DNA of 54,513 bases, taken from the NCBI GenBank assembly GCA_964634645.1, contig CAZWKI010000001.1, positions 1 through 54,513 of the forward strand, in the 5' to 3' direction. The notes under the pieces were generated by a model that ran no database searches, was not told the origin of the DNA, and saw nothing but the letters and a program-made list of their open reading frames with translations. Made by a program: the position numbers and the translations under genes. This stretch comes from CAZWKI01 sp964634645 (GTDB taxonomy: Bacteria > Patescibacteriota > Patescibacteriia > UBA1558 > S5-K13). Positions 30,666 to 38,953 of this stretch are shown one piece after another (position 1 is the first letter of the stretch; every line of letters begins with the position of its first letter).

Positions 30666-32099
30666 ATGAATTATAAGAAAGAGTGTTTAGAAAAATTTGC
30701 AAAACTTCCCAAATCTATTAGAGATCTTTTTGGTAGTGAGTATAAAGTCAAAAAGATAGACGAAATAAAAAAAGAATATGGGGTTGATTTATACTTTTTG
30801 GTAGTCCTTGTTGCAATAGGAGAGCTTATGACTTACGACATAGATACTTATATAGAAAAGAAATTCAATTTAAGCAAGGAAAAGGTGAGAGAAATTACAG
30901 CAAAATTGAACGAGCTTATATTTGAGCCAGCAATGTTTGAAATTATCGAGGACGAAGATTTACTCGATGATTTGTTTTTGTTTCTTTATGATAAGACATT
31001 TTCACAGCACCAGGAAGAATTAGATGCGCAACTGGAATCACAAGAAGAAGATCCAGAATATTTATCAAATATTTTGCCAGAACTTTTGTCATCAAACATT
31101 TTTTATATTTTTGATTCCTCTGACAGGATAAAAGAAGTTATAAATGATTTATTGATTGGACTTGTAGAAGACAATATTAGCAAAACTAGAATTGAAAATT
31201 TGATATATTCAAACGAAGAAGAGTTGTCAGACAAAGAATTTTTCTTAGGAGATAAAAGAGAAAAAGGAACGATTTCAAATTGGATAAAGGATTATGTAAA
31301 TACGGTTGGAATTGATAAATATGATGACCTTGGATTATCAAAGTTTATTACTGATTCAAAAAACGCAAAATTATTAGATGAAGAAGAAAGAGATTTATTG
31401 TACAAGGTTTTGAAAACTTATTTGAATATCAAGTTTTTCCCAGAGCCATTTGCAAACATGAAAGAAGAAGATTGGCACATTATTCCAATAGATGAAGAGA
31501 TAGCCAAAAAACCAGTTATTCAAAAAGTTTTTGAAATAGAAAAAATGAAAGAAAATAAAAAGCCAATTGTAAAAGACAACAAAAAATTAGCAGAAAATTT
31601 ACTTATAGTATATAAGGATTTTGAAAAAGGACTCAAAAACATAGAACAACTAGCTGAAGAATTGAATACTTACAAAAATAATTTAGATCCATTTTTTATA
31701 GAAATACAAAAAGACATAGGAGCAAAAAACAAAGAAAAGCTAATGGCGGATACACTATTTTTATGTAAAAATAAATTATTGCCAATTTTTATAAAAGACA
31801 ATTCAAATTTATTGATAGAATTCAAAAAATCTCTTGTGTTGAAATTTTCAGAATCTACAATAGAAAACATTGCAAGTAGATATGACTCTGTTACAACGAT
31901 TAGTTTATATTTGCAATTTTTGTTTGCAAAATTTGATTTTACTCCAAAAGAGTCAGGATTTTTTGCAATGTATTTAGCAAAAGTTTTCAAACGAAGTGGA
32001 CAAGAAAAATATTTTCCAATTGTATATGGTGATATAAATTTAGAGAGATTTGTTTTCAGAGAAGTAATAGAAGAGGCTGGGATTTTGAAATTAAAATAA
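30666..32099 (+). CDS. uncharacterised protein, third gene of the secretion-like cluster
   Basis: 477 residues from the ATG at 30666, 4 nt after the preceding stop; a GTG at 30648 would overlap the previous gene by 14 nt and is less likely. No signal peptide or membrane segment. It is predicted mostly helical, acidic, with charged clusters (EELDAQLESQEEDPEYL). I recognise no domain. Its place directly behind the VirB6-like gene and its cytoplasmic look suggest a soluble partner of that apparatus, which is inference. The stop at 32097-32099 abuts the three-way-junction element. Confidence 0.7.
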   Translation: MNYKKECLEKFAKLPKSIRDLFGSEYKVKKIDEIKKEYGVDLYFLVVLVAIGELMTYDIDTYIEKKFNLSKEKVREITAKLNELIFEPAMFEIIEDEDLLDDLFLFLYDKTFSQHQEELDAQLESQEEDPEYLSNILPELLSSNIFYIFDSSDRIKEVINDLLIGLVEDNISKTRIENLIYSNEEELSDKEFFLGDKREKGTISNWIKDYVNTVGIDKYDDLGLSKFITDSKNAKLLDEEERDLLYKVLKTYLNIKFFPEPFANMKEEDWHIIPIDEEIAKKPVIQKVFEIEKMKENKKPIVKDNKKLAENLLIVYKDFEKGLKNIEQLAEELNTYKNNLDPFFIEIQKDIGAKNKEKLMADTLFLCKNKLLPIFIKDNSNLLIEFKKSLVLKFSESTIENIASRYDSVTTISLYLQFLFAKFDFTPKESGFFAMYLAKVFKRSGQEKYFPIVYGDINLERFVFREVIEEAGILKLK

Positions 32100-32225
32100 C
32101 CCCCACCGTAAAATTTTTATTATGTAGAGACGTTTCATGAAACGTCTCTACATTTTGTATATAAAAAAACATGGTTTTTAAAAAATTCCATGTTTTATAT
32201 ATTAACCAAATTTTACGGTGGGGGA
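32100..32225. repeat. three-way-junction element, copy A (dual terminator between convergent genes)
   Basis: The element occupies the whole gap between two stop codons. Outer stem: 32100-32116 pairs perfectly over 17 bp with AAATTTTACGGTGGGGG (32208-32224). Inside are two hairpins: a 32-nt perfect palindrome at 32122-32153 (arms begin ATGTAGAGACGTTTCA), and AAAACATGG (32166-32174) with CCATGTTTT (32188-32196). On the plus strand hairpin 1 is followed by TTTT. On the minus strand hairpin 2 is followed by TTTTTTT, a good terminator for efp. A second copy with changed but still paired outer arms lies at 38954-39089. Confidence 0.88.
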
Positions 32226-32786
32226 TTATTTAGCTCTTTCTACATATTCTCCTGTTTCTGTGTTTATTTTTATAATATCATTCTCATTTATAAATAGAGG
32301 ACATTTTATTTGAGCTCCGGTTTCTATTGTAACAAGCTTTGTGGCAGATCCAGCTGTATCGCCCTTTATTCCCGGGGGAGAAGATATAACCTTGAAATCC
32401 ATTTTTGTAGGTAAACTTATGTTTACTGGTTTGTCATTGTATTTCAATATATCTATAATAGTTCCTTCAATAAGAAACTGAGCAGATTCGCCTATTTCTT
32501 CTTTTGGAAATGAAAATTGTTCAAAATTTTCTTGATCCATAAAATGATAATCATTTCCCTCTGAATACAAGAAACTGGCCTTGGTTTTTTCTAAGTTTGC
32601 CTCTTCGGCCCTATCTCCACCACCAAAAGTTTTTTCAACAACAGAACCATTTATAAGGTTTTTGAGTTTTGTGCGAAGAACAGCTCCGCTTCTAGCTTGT
32701 TTTGAATGTTGAGTAAATACTATTTTATATGGTTGATCATTTAGAGAAATAATCTTTCCCAATTTTAATTGACTGAAATCTAACAT
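32226..32786 (-). CDS. efp: elongation factor P
   Basis: 186-residue, three-domain EF-P, which enters the ribosomal E site and relieves stalling at polyproline stretches. It aligns end to end with the family, including NGSVVEKTFGGGDRAEEA and the C-terminal GDTAGSATKLVTIETGAQ ... TGEYVERAK. The loop that normally reads KPGKG is SKQARSG, so the tip residue is Arg32 rather than lysine. No lysylation or rhamnosylation enzyme is visible in this window. It is the last gene of rpsF-ssb-rpsR-efp, 12 nt after rpsR, and its stop borders the dual terminator. Confidence 0.95.
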   Translation of the reverse strand: MLDFSQLKLGKIISLNDQPYKIVFTQHSKQARSGAVLRTKLKNLINGSVVEKTFGGGDRAEEANLEKTKASFLYSEGNDYHFMDQENFEQFSFPKEEIGESAQFLIEGTIIDILKYNDKPVNISLPTKMDFKVISSPPGIKGDTAGSATKLVTIETGAQIKCPLFINENDIIKINTETGEYVERAK

Positions 32787-32798
32787 TTTTTTATGGTT

Positions 32799-33026
32799 TT
32801 ATTTTGTATAGGGTAGAAGAGCCATAAATCTTGCTCTTTTTATAGCATTGCTAAGTTTTCTTTGGTGTTTTGCGCATACTCCATTTCTTTTTCTAGGAAC
32901 AATTTTCGAGTATGAACTAATAAATCTCTGTAATATTTGAATATCTTTGTAGTCTATATAATCTATTTTTTTATTACAGAAATAGCAATATCTGTCTTTT
33001 TTTTCTACTGAGCCTTTTGTTATCAT
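32799..33026 (-). CDS. rpsR: 30S ribosomal protein S18
   Basis: 75 residues, family-typical. Binds 16S rRNA with S6 in the platform. The zinc-type form is present: CYFC near 14-17 and CAKH near 50-53. The conserved core is RFISSYSKIVPRKRNGVCAKHQRKL (positions about 34-57) with the ARFMALLPYT end. It follows ssb in the classical rpsF-ssb-rpsR order. The 36-bp spacer to ssb has a small CCGC/GCGG hairpin. Confidence 0.96.
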   Translation of the reverse strand: MITKGSVEKKDRYCYFCNKKIDYIDYKDIQILQRFISSYSKIVPRKRNGVCAKHQRKLSNAIKRARFMALLPYTK

Positions 33027-33062
33027 AATTTTATTTCCGCTTTGGCGGGATGAGTTAATTTA

Positions 33063-33485
33063 TTAAAATGGAATATCTTCAATGTTTATTTCTTCCTCTT
33101 CTTGAGGTGCTTCTTTTGGGCTCTCTACTCTTGTTTCTCCAGTATTTCTAGAATCTGATTTTGAATCAAGCATTATCATATTGTCAGCAATTATTTCGGT
33201 TCTATATTTTTTGACTCCATTTTGGTCGTCCCAACTTCTTGTTTGTAATCTACCCTCAACATATATACGACTACCCTTTTTTAGATAAGTTGTTATTGTT
33301 TCAGCTAGTTTTCTCCAGGCAACAATGTTGTGGAATTCTGCTTTGTCTTGTTTTTGACCATTTGCATCTGTCCATCTGAAATTTGTTGCAACAGAAAAAG
33401 AAACAACTGTTTGTCCTGATGGGGTAGTACGAGCCTCTGGATCGTTTGTAAGTCTTCCAATTATAGTAGCTTTATTTAAATCCAT
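33063..33485 (-). CDS. ssb: single-stranded DNA-binding protein
   Basis: 140 residues. An OB fold covers about 1-105 (MDLNKATIIGRLTNDPEAR, FSVATNFRW, EFHNIVAWRKLAETI, GSRIYVEGRLQTRSW). A short acidic linker follows and the tip is EDIPF, the motif that recruits replication and repair partners. It sits between rpsF and rpsR, the conserved bacterial arrangement. ATG start at 33485. Confidence 0.97.
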   Translation of the reverse strand: MDLNKATIIGRLTNDPEARTTPSGQTVVSFSVATNFRWTDANGQKQDKAEFHNIVAWRKLAETITTYLKKGSRIYVEGRLQTRSWDDQNGVKKYRTEIIADNMIMLDSKSDSRNTGETRVESPKEAPQEEEEINIEDIPF

Positions 33486-33520
33486 ATAATTATTTTAATT
33501 ATTAAATATTATAAATTATT

Positions 33521-34066
33521 TTAGAAGCTATCTTTGTTCAAAATTTCATCCAATTTTTCGTCTAGCTCGTCTTTGTCTACACTTTTTTGTTCATCTTTAT
33601 GCGCTTCTTTTTTCTCTTCAATTTTTTCTTCTTTTTCTGGTTTTATTTCAGGAATAATCTCTTCTTTGGGCTCTTCTTTTTTCTTTTCAATTTTTTCTTC
33701 TTTTGCTTTTTTTGGTTGTTCTACTTTTTTCTTTGCTTCTTCTTTTTCTTCAAATGGCCTATTTATTGCATTGGCCGGTTTTTTTATTATCAAAAACCTC
33801 AAAATTTCTTTTTCTAATTTTAATTTATTCCCCATAGCCTTCAAAAGATCGCCATCTAAATTGAATTCAAAAGAAAAATAGTTTCCCTTTTGAGATTTGT
33901 TTATTGGATAGCTTAGTTTCTTTCTTCCAAAATTTATTTCAGAGATAATATTTGCTTTATTCTCTAGCAATAAATCTTTGACTTTTTTTATTATTTCAAC
34001 GTGTTCATTGTCAGGAATATTTCCATCAACAATAAGCGTTATTTCATAATGTGTGTTTTTTGCCAT
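33521..34066 (-). CDS. rpsF: 30S ribosomal protein S6 with long charged tail
   Basis: 181 residues against about 95-135 in most bacteria. The first 95-100 residues are a normal S6 fold (HYEITLIVDGNIPDNE, GRKKLSYPINKSQKGNYFSF, LKLEKEILRFLIIKKP). The remainder is an extension dominated by lysine and glutamate (KKKVEQPKKAKEEKIEKKK) ending in DELDEKLDEILNKDSF. S6 pairs with S18, which is in the same operon. The extension is probably disordered or helical. Confidence 0.95.
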   Translation of the reverse strand: MAKNTHYEITLIVDGNIPDNEHVEIIKKVKDLLLENKANIISEINFGRKKLSYPINKSQKGNYFSFEFNLDGDLLKAMGNKLKLEKEILRFLIIKKPANAINRPFEEKEEAKKKVEQPKKAKEEKIEKKKEEPKEEIIPEIKPEKEEKIEEKKEAHKDEQKSVDKDELDEKLDEILNKDSF

Positions 34067-34162
34067 GTTTTTTGTCTTAGTCTCAAATAAATTAAAAAAG
34101 ATATTCGAGAGATATTATTGAATTATTTTAGAATTTGTACTGCATAAATTCTACTTATTGAA

Positions 34163-34191
34163 AGGTTATCATAAATTGTTTATTTAGTCAA
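34163..34191 (-). promoter_or_regulatory. promoter and leader for rpsF-ssb-rpsR-efp
   Basis: Minus strand: TTGACT (34191-34186), 17-nt spacer, TAACCT (34168-34163), the latter a weak -10. The leader of about 90 nt contains a 7-bp hairpin, AGAATTT/AAATTCT (34152-34130). I do not see the CCG-bulge structure known for S6:S18 autoregulation, so leader control is not claimed. Confidence 0.4.
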
Positions 34192-34211
34192 TTCCTGTGA
34201 CATTTGTTGTT

Positions 34212-34239
34212 TTGAAAACATTGTTTTGCGTGTTATAAT
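34212..34239 (+). promoter_or_regulatory. sigma70-type promoter for the small gene and gpmI
   Basis: TTGAAA (34212-34217), 16-nt spacer, consensus TATAAT (34234-34239). The leader begins with a 6-bp hairpin, TAAGGA/TCCTTA (34247-34262), before the ATG at 34281. Divergent from the rpsF promoter. Confidence 0.65.
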
Positions 34240-34280
34240 CAATTTATAAGGAAAAATCCTTAATTTTAAGTTTTAAAAAT

Positions 34281-34550
34281 ATGAAAAATAATCAAGAATT
34301 AAAACAAAGATCCGTAGAAAGTTATTTTCAGGAATTTAGTATTCCAGAAAATAAAAAAGAAAAAGTTCTTATAGCCATTACAAATTTGGTTTATAAGATG
34401 AATCAGCGCATTATTAAATACGAAAAAGAAACAGACAGTTTTGCAAAAGACGATTTATTAAAAGTAATTCATGAAAATGAGGCCCTTATAAATCAAGCAA
34501 TAAGAGGAATTTTAGAAGGAAAGGAAGATGTAATTAATTATGACTACTAA
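34281..34550 (+). CDS. small uncharacterised helical protein
   Basis: 89 residues, soluble, charged, predicted as two or three helices (KKEKVLIAITNLVYKMNQRI, LLKVIHENEALINQAI). No family recognised. It overlaps the gpmI start by 11 nt, indicating translational coupling, and is transcribed from a good promoter. That conserved-looking coupling supports it as a real gene. Confidence 0.7.
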   Translation: MKNNQELKQRSVESYFQEFSIPENKKEKVLIAITNLVYKMNQRIIKYEKETDSFAKDDLLKVIHENEALINQAIRGILEGKEDVINYDY

Positions 34551-36123
34551 ACCAGTTGCGCTAATAATATTAGATGGTTGGGGTGTTTGTCAGCCGTCTA
34601 TTGGTAATGCTATTTCAATAGCAGAGCCAAAATATTGGGATTTTTTATTGAAAAATTACCCAGCCTTATTATTGCAGGCCTCTGGTGAGGCAAGCGGTCT
34701 TCCATATGGAGAGGCTGGAAATTCTGAGGTTGGACATATGACAATTGGATCAGGACAAATTGTTTTACAGAGTCTAAATAGAATCAACAAAGAAATTTTA
34801 GATGGTAGTTTTTTCAATAATAAAGAACTTATTTCTGCAATAAAACACGCAGACAAAAATAAAAGTAATTTACACCTTGTAGGACTTCTTGGTACTGGAG
34901 GAGTGCACTCACATCAAGCACATTTGGAATCTCTCATAAAGCTTGCCAAAGATAATAATTTTAAAAATGTTTTTTTTCATTTGTTTCTTGATGGGCGAGA
35001 CACCTCAAAAGACAAGGGAATAGAATTTATAAAAAATTTAGAAAAAACTATTAATATTTTTGGATGTGGTAAAATAGCAAGTCTTTCAGGAAGATTTTAT
35101 GGAATGGACAGAAACAATAATTGGGATAGAATAAAGCTTAGTTATGATGCAATGGTAAATAGTGTTTCGGGAGAATATTTTGAAGATGCAGAAATTGCAA
35201 TACGGGCATCATATGCGAAAAACATATATGACGAGGAATTTAAACCTGTTGTTATTACAAATGATTCTAGACCTATTGCAAAAATATCTGACAATGATGC
35301 AATAATATTTTTTAATTTTAGAGCAGATAGAGCAAGGCAAATGACAAACGCACTCGTGAGAGACGATTTTAATGATTTTGATAGAGGAAGCAAGTTACAG
35401 AATTTATTTATTACAACATTTACCCAGTATCAAGAGAATTTACCAGTTGAGGTAGCCTTTAAAAGACCGATGATAGAAGGAACTTTGTCAGAAGTAATAA
35501 GTAAGTCTAATCTTTCCCAGCTTCATATAGCAGAAACAGAAAAATATGCACACGTTACATTTTTTTTCAATGGATTGAAAGAAGATAAATTTATAAATGA
35601 ACATAGGATTCTTATTCCATCGCCAAATGTTGAAACATATGATTTAGAACCACAAATGTCAGCTCCACAAATTACAGATCAACTTATTCAAAACATAAAA
35701 AAGGATAAATTTAATTTTTATTTAGCAAATTTTGCAAATCCAGATATGGTTGGACACACTGGTAATTTGGATGCATCAGTGAAGGCGATTTTGGAGATTG
35801 ATAAAGATTTGTCCCAAATTATTCCAAGTATTTTAGAAAAAAATGGTTCTGTCATTATTACCGCAGACCATGGAAACGTAGAAGAAGTTGTCGATTTAAA
35901 AACAGGAGAAATAGATAAAGAGCATTCTTCATATCCAGTGCCATTTATTATGATTGATAATAATTTGAAAAATAAGACAAAAGCAATAAATTCTGCAAAT
36001 TTTTATAAAGAAGAAATAAGTGGTGTTTTGTCTGATATAGCACCGACAGTTCTTGCGTTTTTGGGACTTGAATCATCAGCAGAAATGATTGGAATTAATT
36101 TAGCTAGGAAGTTTAGGGTTTAG
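34540..36123 (+). CDS. gpmI: 2,3-bisphosphoglycerate-independent phosphoglycerate mutase
   Basis: 527 residues. Interconverts 3- and 2-phosphoglycerate in glycolysis using two manganese ions and a phosphoserine intermediate. Seen: ALIILDGWG (metal aspartate) at the N-terminus, the nucleophile serine in GNSEVGHM near 61-68, DGRDTSKDKG near 151-160, NFRADRARQM, NPDMVGHTG, and the metal site ADHGNVEE near 442-449. The start overlaps the preceding small gene by 11 nt. Stop is TAG, followed by a TTTAG-type array. Confidence 0.97.
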   Translation: MTTKPVALIILDGWGVCQPSIGNAISIAEPKYWDFLLKNYPALLLQASGEASGLPYGEAGNSEVGHMTIGSGQIVLQSLNRINKEILDGSFFNNKELISAIKHADKNKSNLHLVGLLGTGGVHSHQAHLESLIKLAKDNNFKNVFFHLFLDGRDTSKDKGIEFIKNLEKTINIFGCGKIASLSGRFYGMDRNNNWDRIKLSYDAMVNSVSGEYFEDAEIAIRASYAKNIYDEEFKPVVITNDSRPIAKISDNDAIIFFNFRADRARQMTNALVRDDFNDFDRGSKLQNLFITTFTQYQENLPVEVAFKRPMIEGTLSEVISKSNLSQLHIAETEKYAHVTFFFNGLKEDKFINEHRILIPSPNVETYDLEPQMSAPQITDQLIQNIKKDKFNFYLANFANPDMVGHTGNLDASVKAILEIDKDLSQIIPSILEKNGSVIITADHGNVEEVVDLKTGEIDKEHSSYPVPFIMIDNNLKNKTKAINSANFYKEEISGVLSDIAPTVLAFLGLESSAEMIGINLARKFRV

Positions 36124-36183
36124 GTTTTAGAATTTAGTTTTTAGAGTTTAGAATTTAGAGTTTAGAATTTAGAATTTAGGAAC
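36124..36183 (+). repeat. TTTAGA/TTTAGG degenerate array
   Basis: Between gpmI and the next ATG, short units built on TTTAG (TTTAGAG, TTTAGAAT, TTTAGTT) follow each other about nine times. Nothing else is in this spacer. Confidence 0.75.
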
Positions 36184-37032
36184 ATGATAGGATATAATAA
36201 AAAAATTTTTATGCTTCCATTTGATCACAGACATTCATTTGTGATTAGTTTTGGATTAAAAGAAAAATTAGACAAAAAACAATTTGAAAAGATAAAATAT
36301 TACAAGAATATAATTTATAAAGGATTTTTGCTTGCAAGAAAAAAAATACAAGACAAATCAAGTCTTTGTATTTTGGTAGATGAATATTTTGGAGATGAAA
36401 TTTTGGAATCTGCAAAGAATAATAAAATTGATATTGCGGTTTCTACAGAAAAGAGCGGTAAAAAATATTTTGACTTTGAACATGGGAAAGATTTTGGAAA
36501 ATTTTTGAAAAATAAAAATCCAAATTTTGTAAAAGCCCTTGTAAGATATGATCCAAAAGACAAGGTGAATTCTTTGAAGTCCTTGAAAAAATTGAAACAA
36601 TTAAACGATTTTTGTAGAAAAGGAAAAAGAATTTTTCTTGTAGAGCTTCTTACGCCAATAGAAAAAAATAAATCATTAATAACCGCTAAATCTATTTATG
36701 AATTTCAAGAATATGGAATTGATCCAGATATATGGAAAATAGAAGCATATGACAAAAAATCAGATTGGCAAATTGTCATAAAACAAATAAAAAATTCAGG
36801 ACATAGAAAATTTGTTGCAACTATAATGCTTGGAAGAGGTGAAGATGCAGAAAAAGTAAAAAACTGGATAAACATTGCAAAAACAATAAAAGGAATAAGT
36901 GGTTTTGCAATTGGTAGAACTATTTTTCTAGACGCGCTTTTGCAGTTTCACAATGGAGAAATTAGCGAAGACAAGGCAATCCAAATTATCGCAAATAGAT
37001 ATTTGGAATTTATCAGGCTTTGGCAAAAATAA
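36184..37032 (+). CDS. DUF2090 / IolC C-terminal-like aldolase-fold protein
   Basis: 282 residues that match the C-terminal DUF2090 domain found fused to 5-dehydro-2-deoxygluconokinase (IolC) in inositol catabolism. Characteristic pieces: MLPFDHRHSF at 10-19, ILVDEYFGDEIL, VSTEKSG, FDFEHGKDFG, FVKALVRYDPKD and a C-terminal GFAIGRTIFLDAL. The fold is expected to be a TIM barrel resembling class I aldolases. There is no kinase domain and no inositol pathway in this window, so its substrate is unknown. ATG at 36184 follows an array-type spacer. Confidence 0.75.
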   Translation: MIGYNKKIFMLPFDHRHSFVISFGLKEKLDKKQFEKIKYYKNIIYKGFLLARKKIQDKSSLCILVDEYFGDEILESAKNNKIDIAVSTEKSGKKYFDFEHGKDFGKFLKNKNPNFVKALVRYDPKDKVNSLKSLKKLKQLNDFCRKGKRIFLVELLTPIEKNKSLITAKSIYEFQEYGIDPDIWKIEAYDKKSDWQIVIKQIKNSGHRKFVATIMLGRGEDAEKVKNWINIAKTIKGISGFAIGRTIFLDALLQFHNGEISEDKAIQIIANRYLEFIRLWQK

Positions 37033-37083
37033 ATTAAAAAATATATTAAAATTTTTTTAAAATAAAAAAAATTATTCAAGACA

Positions 37084-37833
37084 ATGTCAACACTACTTAT
37101 AATAATACTTTCAACTTTTTTAACAAGTTTAATATCTTTTATTGCAGTATTTTTTTTGTTTATAAAAGAATCAGTTCTTAGAAAAATTATTTTATATCTT
37201 GTTTCTTTTTCGACAGGCACTCTTCTTGCTGGAGCGTTTTTGCATTTACTTCCAGAATCTATTGAAAAATTAGGCAATAACATAATTGTTTTTATTTTTG
37301 TTCTTATAGGTTTTTCCACATTTTTTTTACTTGAACAGTTTATTCATTGGCATCATTGCCATAAAACACCAAGCGAACACAAACAAGAGGAGCCGTTTAC
37401 ATACTTAATTTTGATTTCAGATGTAATACACAATTTTATAGATGGAATTTTAATAGGTGCTTCTTTTGTAGTAAGCTCGGCAATCGGAATTACGACTTTT
37501 TTTGTCATAATTTTTCATGAAATACCCAAGAATATTGGTGATTTTGGAATACTGATTCATGGAGGTTTTAAAAAATCGAAAGCATTAATTTTAAATTTTA
37601 TATCAGCTCTAGCAGTTATTTTTGGTGGAATATTTGCATATTTTTTGTCTAAAAATATTGATGTTTCTTATTTAATACCATTTACAGCGGGTACATTTAT
37701 TTATATTGCAGCATCTGATCTTATTCCAGAAATAAAACATCACAATAGTTTAAAGAAAAATTTATTACATTTTACATTTTTTATAATTGGAATTGTATCT
37801 ATTTTTCTTTTTAGATTTTTAGAAATCGAATAA
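37084..37833 (+). CDS. ZIP family metal transporter
   Basis: 249 residues with about eight membrane helices. The metal-binding motifs of ZIP proteins are present: HNFIDG near 116-121 in helix 4 and HEIPKNIGD near 146-154 in helix 5, plus HLLPES in helix 2. A histidine-rich loop (HWHHCHKTPSEH) lies between helices 3 and 4. It likely imports zinc or iron. Starts 51 nt after the DUF2090 gene. Confidence 0.9.
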   Translation: MSTLLIIILSTFLTSLISFIAVFFLFIKESVLRKIILYLVSFSTGTLLAGAFLHLLPESIEKLGNNIIVFIFVLIGFSTFFLLEQFIHWHHCHKTPSEHKQEEPFTYLILISDVIHNFIDGILIGASFVVSSAIGITTFFVIIFHEIPKNIGDFGILIHGGFKKSKALILNFISALAVIFGGIFAYFLSKNIDVSYLIPFTAGTFIYIAASDLIPEIKHHNSLKKNLLHFTFFIIGIVSIFLFRFLEIE

Positions 37834-37841
37834 TTTTGTGT

Positions 37842-37847
37842 TATAAT
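37842..37847 (+). promoter_or_regulatory. -10 element upstream of the PsbP-like protein
   Basis: TATAAT at 37842-37847 preceded by TGTGT, similar to an extended -10; no clear -35. It lies about 66 nt before the ATG at 37913. Confidence 0.4.
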
Positions 37848-37912
37848 ATAAAATAATTGAAAAATTAAATTATATAAAAAAGATATTTTTGTATAAAAAT
37901 AAAAGAAAACAT

Positions 37913-38953
37913 ATGAATCAAACAAAAACAATTTTATTATTTTCAATTGCAGTTATGATAACTGCTCTTGCCGTTGGTGGAGCAGTTTATTTTGGTCAAC
38001 AAAGAATTCTAAGTCAAAAAGAAGAAGAAATGAAACAGACACGACAAAGGGTTTTAGAGCTTGAATCACAGTTAAAAGAAATTCAAACCGCTCAACAAAG
38101 TCAGAAAGAAGAGGGCTTACAAATTCCAGCAATAAAAGATTGGAAAACTTATTCAAACGAAGAGCTTGGATTTAGTATAATGTATCCAGACAACGTCTTT
38201 TTGCTAGACGAAGAAACAAAAACTCTTTATCACGAACTCAAAAATTTTCATTTAATAAGCGAAGAGGATGGCTCACAAGGCAATTTAGCAAAAGATATAG
38301 AAATCGTATTTGATCAGGAAGTAGAACAAGATTGTTCTTATTTTGAAAAAAATATGGCCAGTGAAGGAGTAGAGTTTGATCTTCAAATAATAAAAGGCAT
38401 TAAGTATGATACTGGGGCAGAAGGAAGGGGTGTTGTGAGTTATTGTATCAAAGATGATGAGGATAAGAATATTTTTTTGATAAGAAGGTTTTATATAAAT
38501 GATTTATATTCTATTGACTTACAAGCTCAATTAGATTATATAAATTTCAATATTCAGGATCAGCTATTTGATTTGATGCTTCAGACAATGATAATTAAAG
38601 ATTATGACGTCGCAGGACTTAAATATAAAAATGATAAATACGGATTCTCTTTACAGTTTCCAATGTCTTGGGTAGGATATGTTGCAAAACAGTCAAAAAT
38701 AGATTGGAACGAAGAAGAACAAATAGATTCAGTAGAATTTTCTTTTGGAATAGCTAAACCGCTTTTGAAAATATTTATATTTACAAAAAATCAGTACAAT
38801 AATTTAAGTGAATCCGAAAAATTACCAGAGTTTATCAAACAGGGCGCTAGGTATGTATTTACGTATTCAATTGACGAGGAAGCCAAAGATGATATTTCTA
38901 AAGAAAGATTAAGCACCATAAAAGATATAGTTTCTTCTCTTAATTTTGAGTAA
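37913..38953 (+). CDS. membrane-anchored protein with two PsbP-like domains
   Basis: 346 residues from the ATG at 37913; a TTG at 37889 is the only earlier start in frame and is less likely. An N-terminal membrane helix (ILLFSIAVMITALAVGGAVYF), a coiled coil (about 30-65) and two similar extracellular domains follow, each opening with a Y-x-N/D-x-x-x-G-F-S motif: YSNEELGFSIMYPDNV and YKNDKYGFSLQFPMSW. Such PsbP-like modules are common in Patescibacteria, with unknown role. The stop abuts the second three-way-junction element. Confidence 0.7.
   Translation: MNQTKTILLFSIAVMITALAVGGAVYFGQQRILSQKEEEMKQTRQRVLELESQLKEIQTAQQSQKEEGLQIPAIKDWKTYSNEELGFSIMYPDNVFLLDEETKTLYHELKNFHLISEEDGSQGNLAKDIEIVFDQEVEQDCSYFEKNMASEGVEFDLQIIKGIKYDTGAEGRGVVSYCIKDDEDKNIFLIRRFYINDLYSIDLQAQLDYINFNIQDQLFDLMLQTMIIKDYDVAGLKYKNDKYGFSLQFPMSWVGYVAKQSKIDWNEEEQIDSVEFSFGIAKPLLKIFIFTKNQYNNLSESEKLPEFIKQGARYVFTYSIDEEAKDDISKERLSTIKDIVSSLNFE

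Noticed and set aside
33534..33881. Open frame rich in Ser/Phe opposite rpsF
   Set aside because: It is the antisense of the Lys/Glu-rich S6 tail; biased composition keeps it open. S6 is certain.
34067..34162. S6:S18-binding autoregulatory leader of rpsF
   Set aside because: A hairpin exists, but the CCG-containing bulge known for this motif is not seen.
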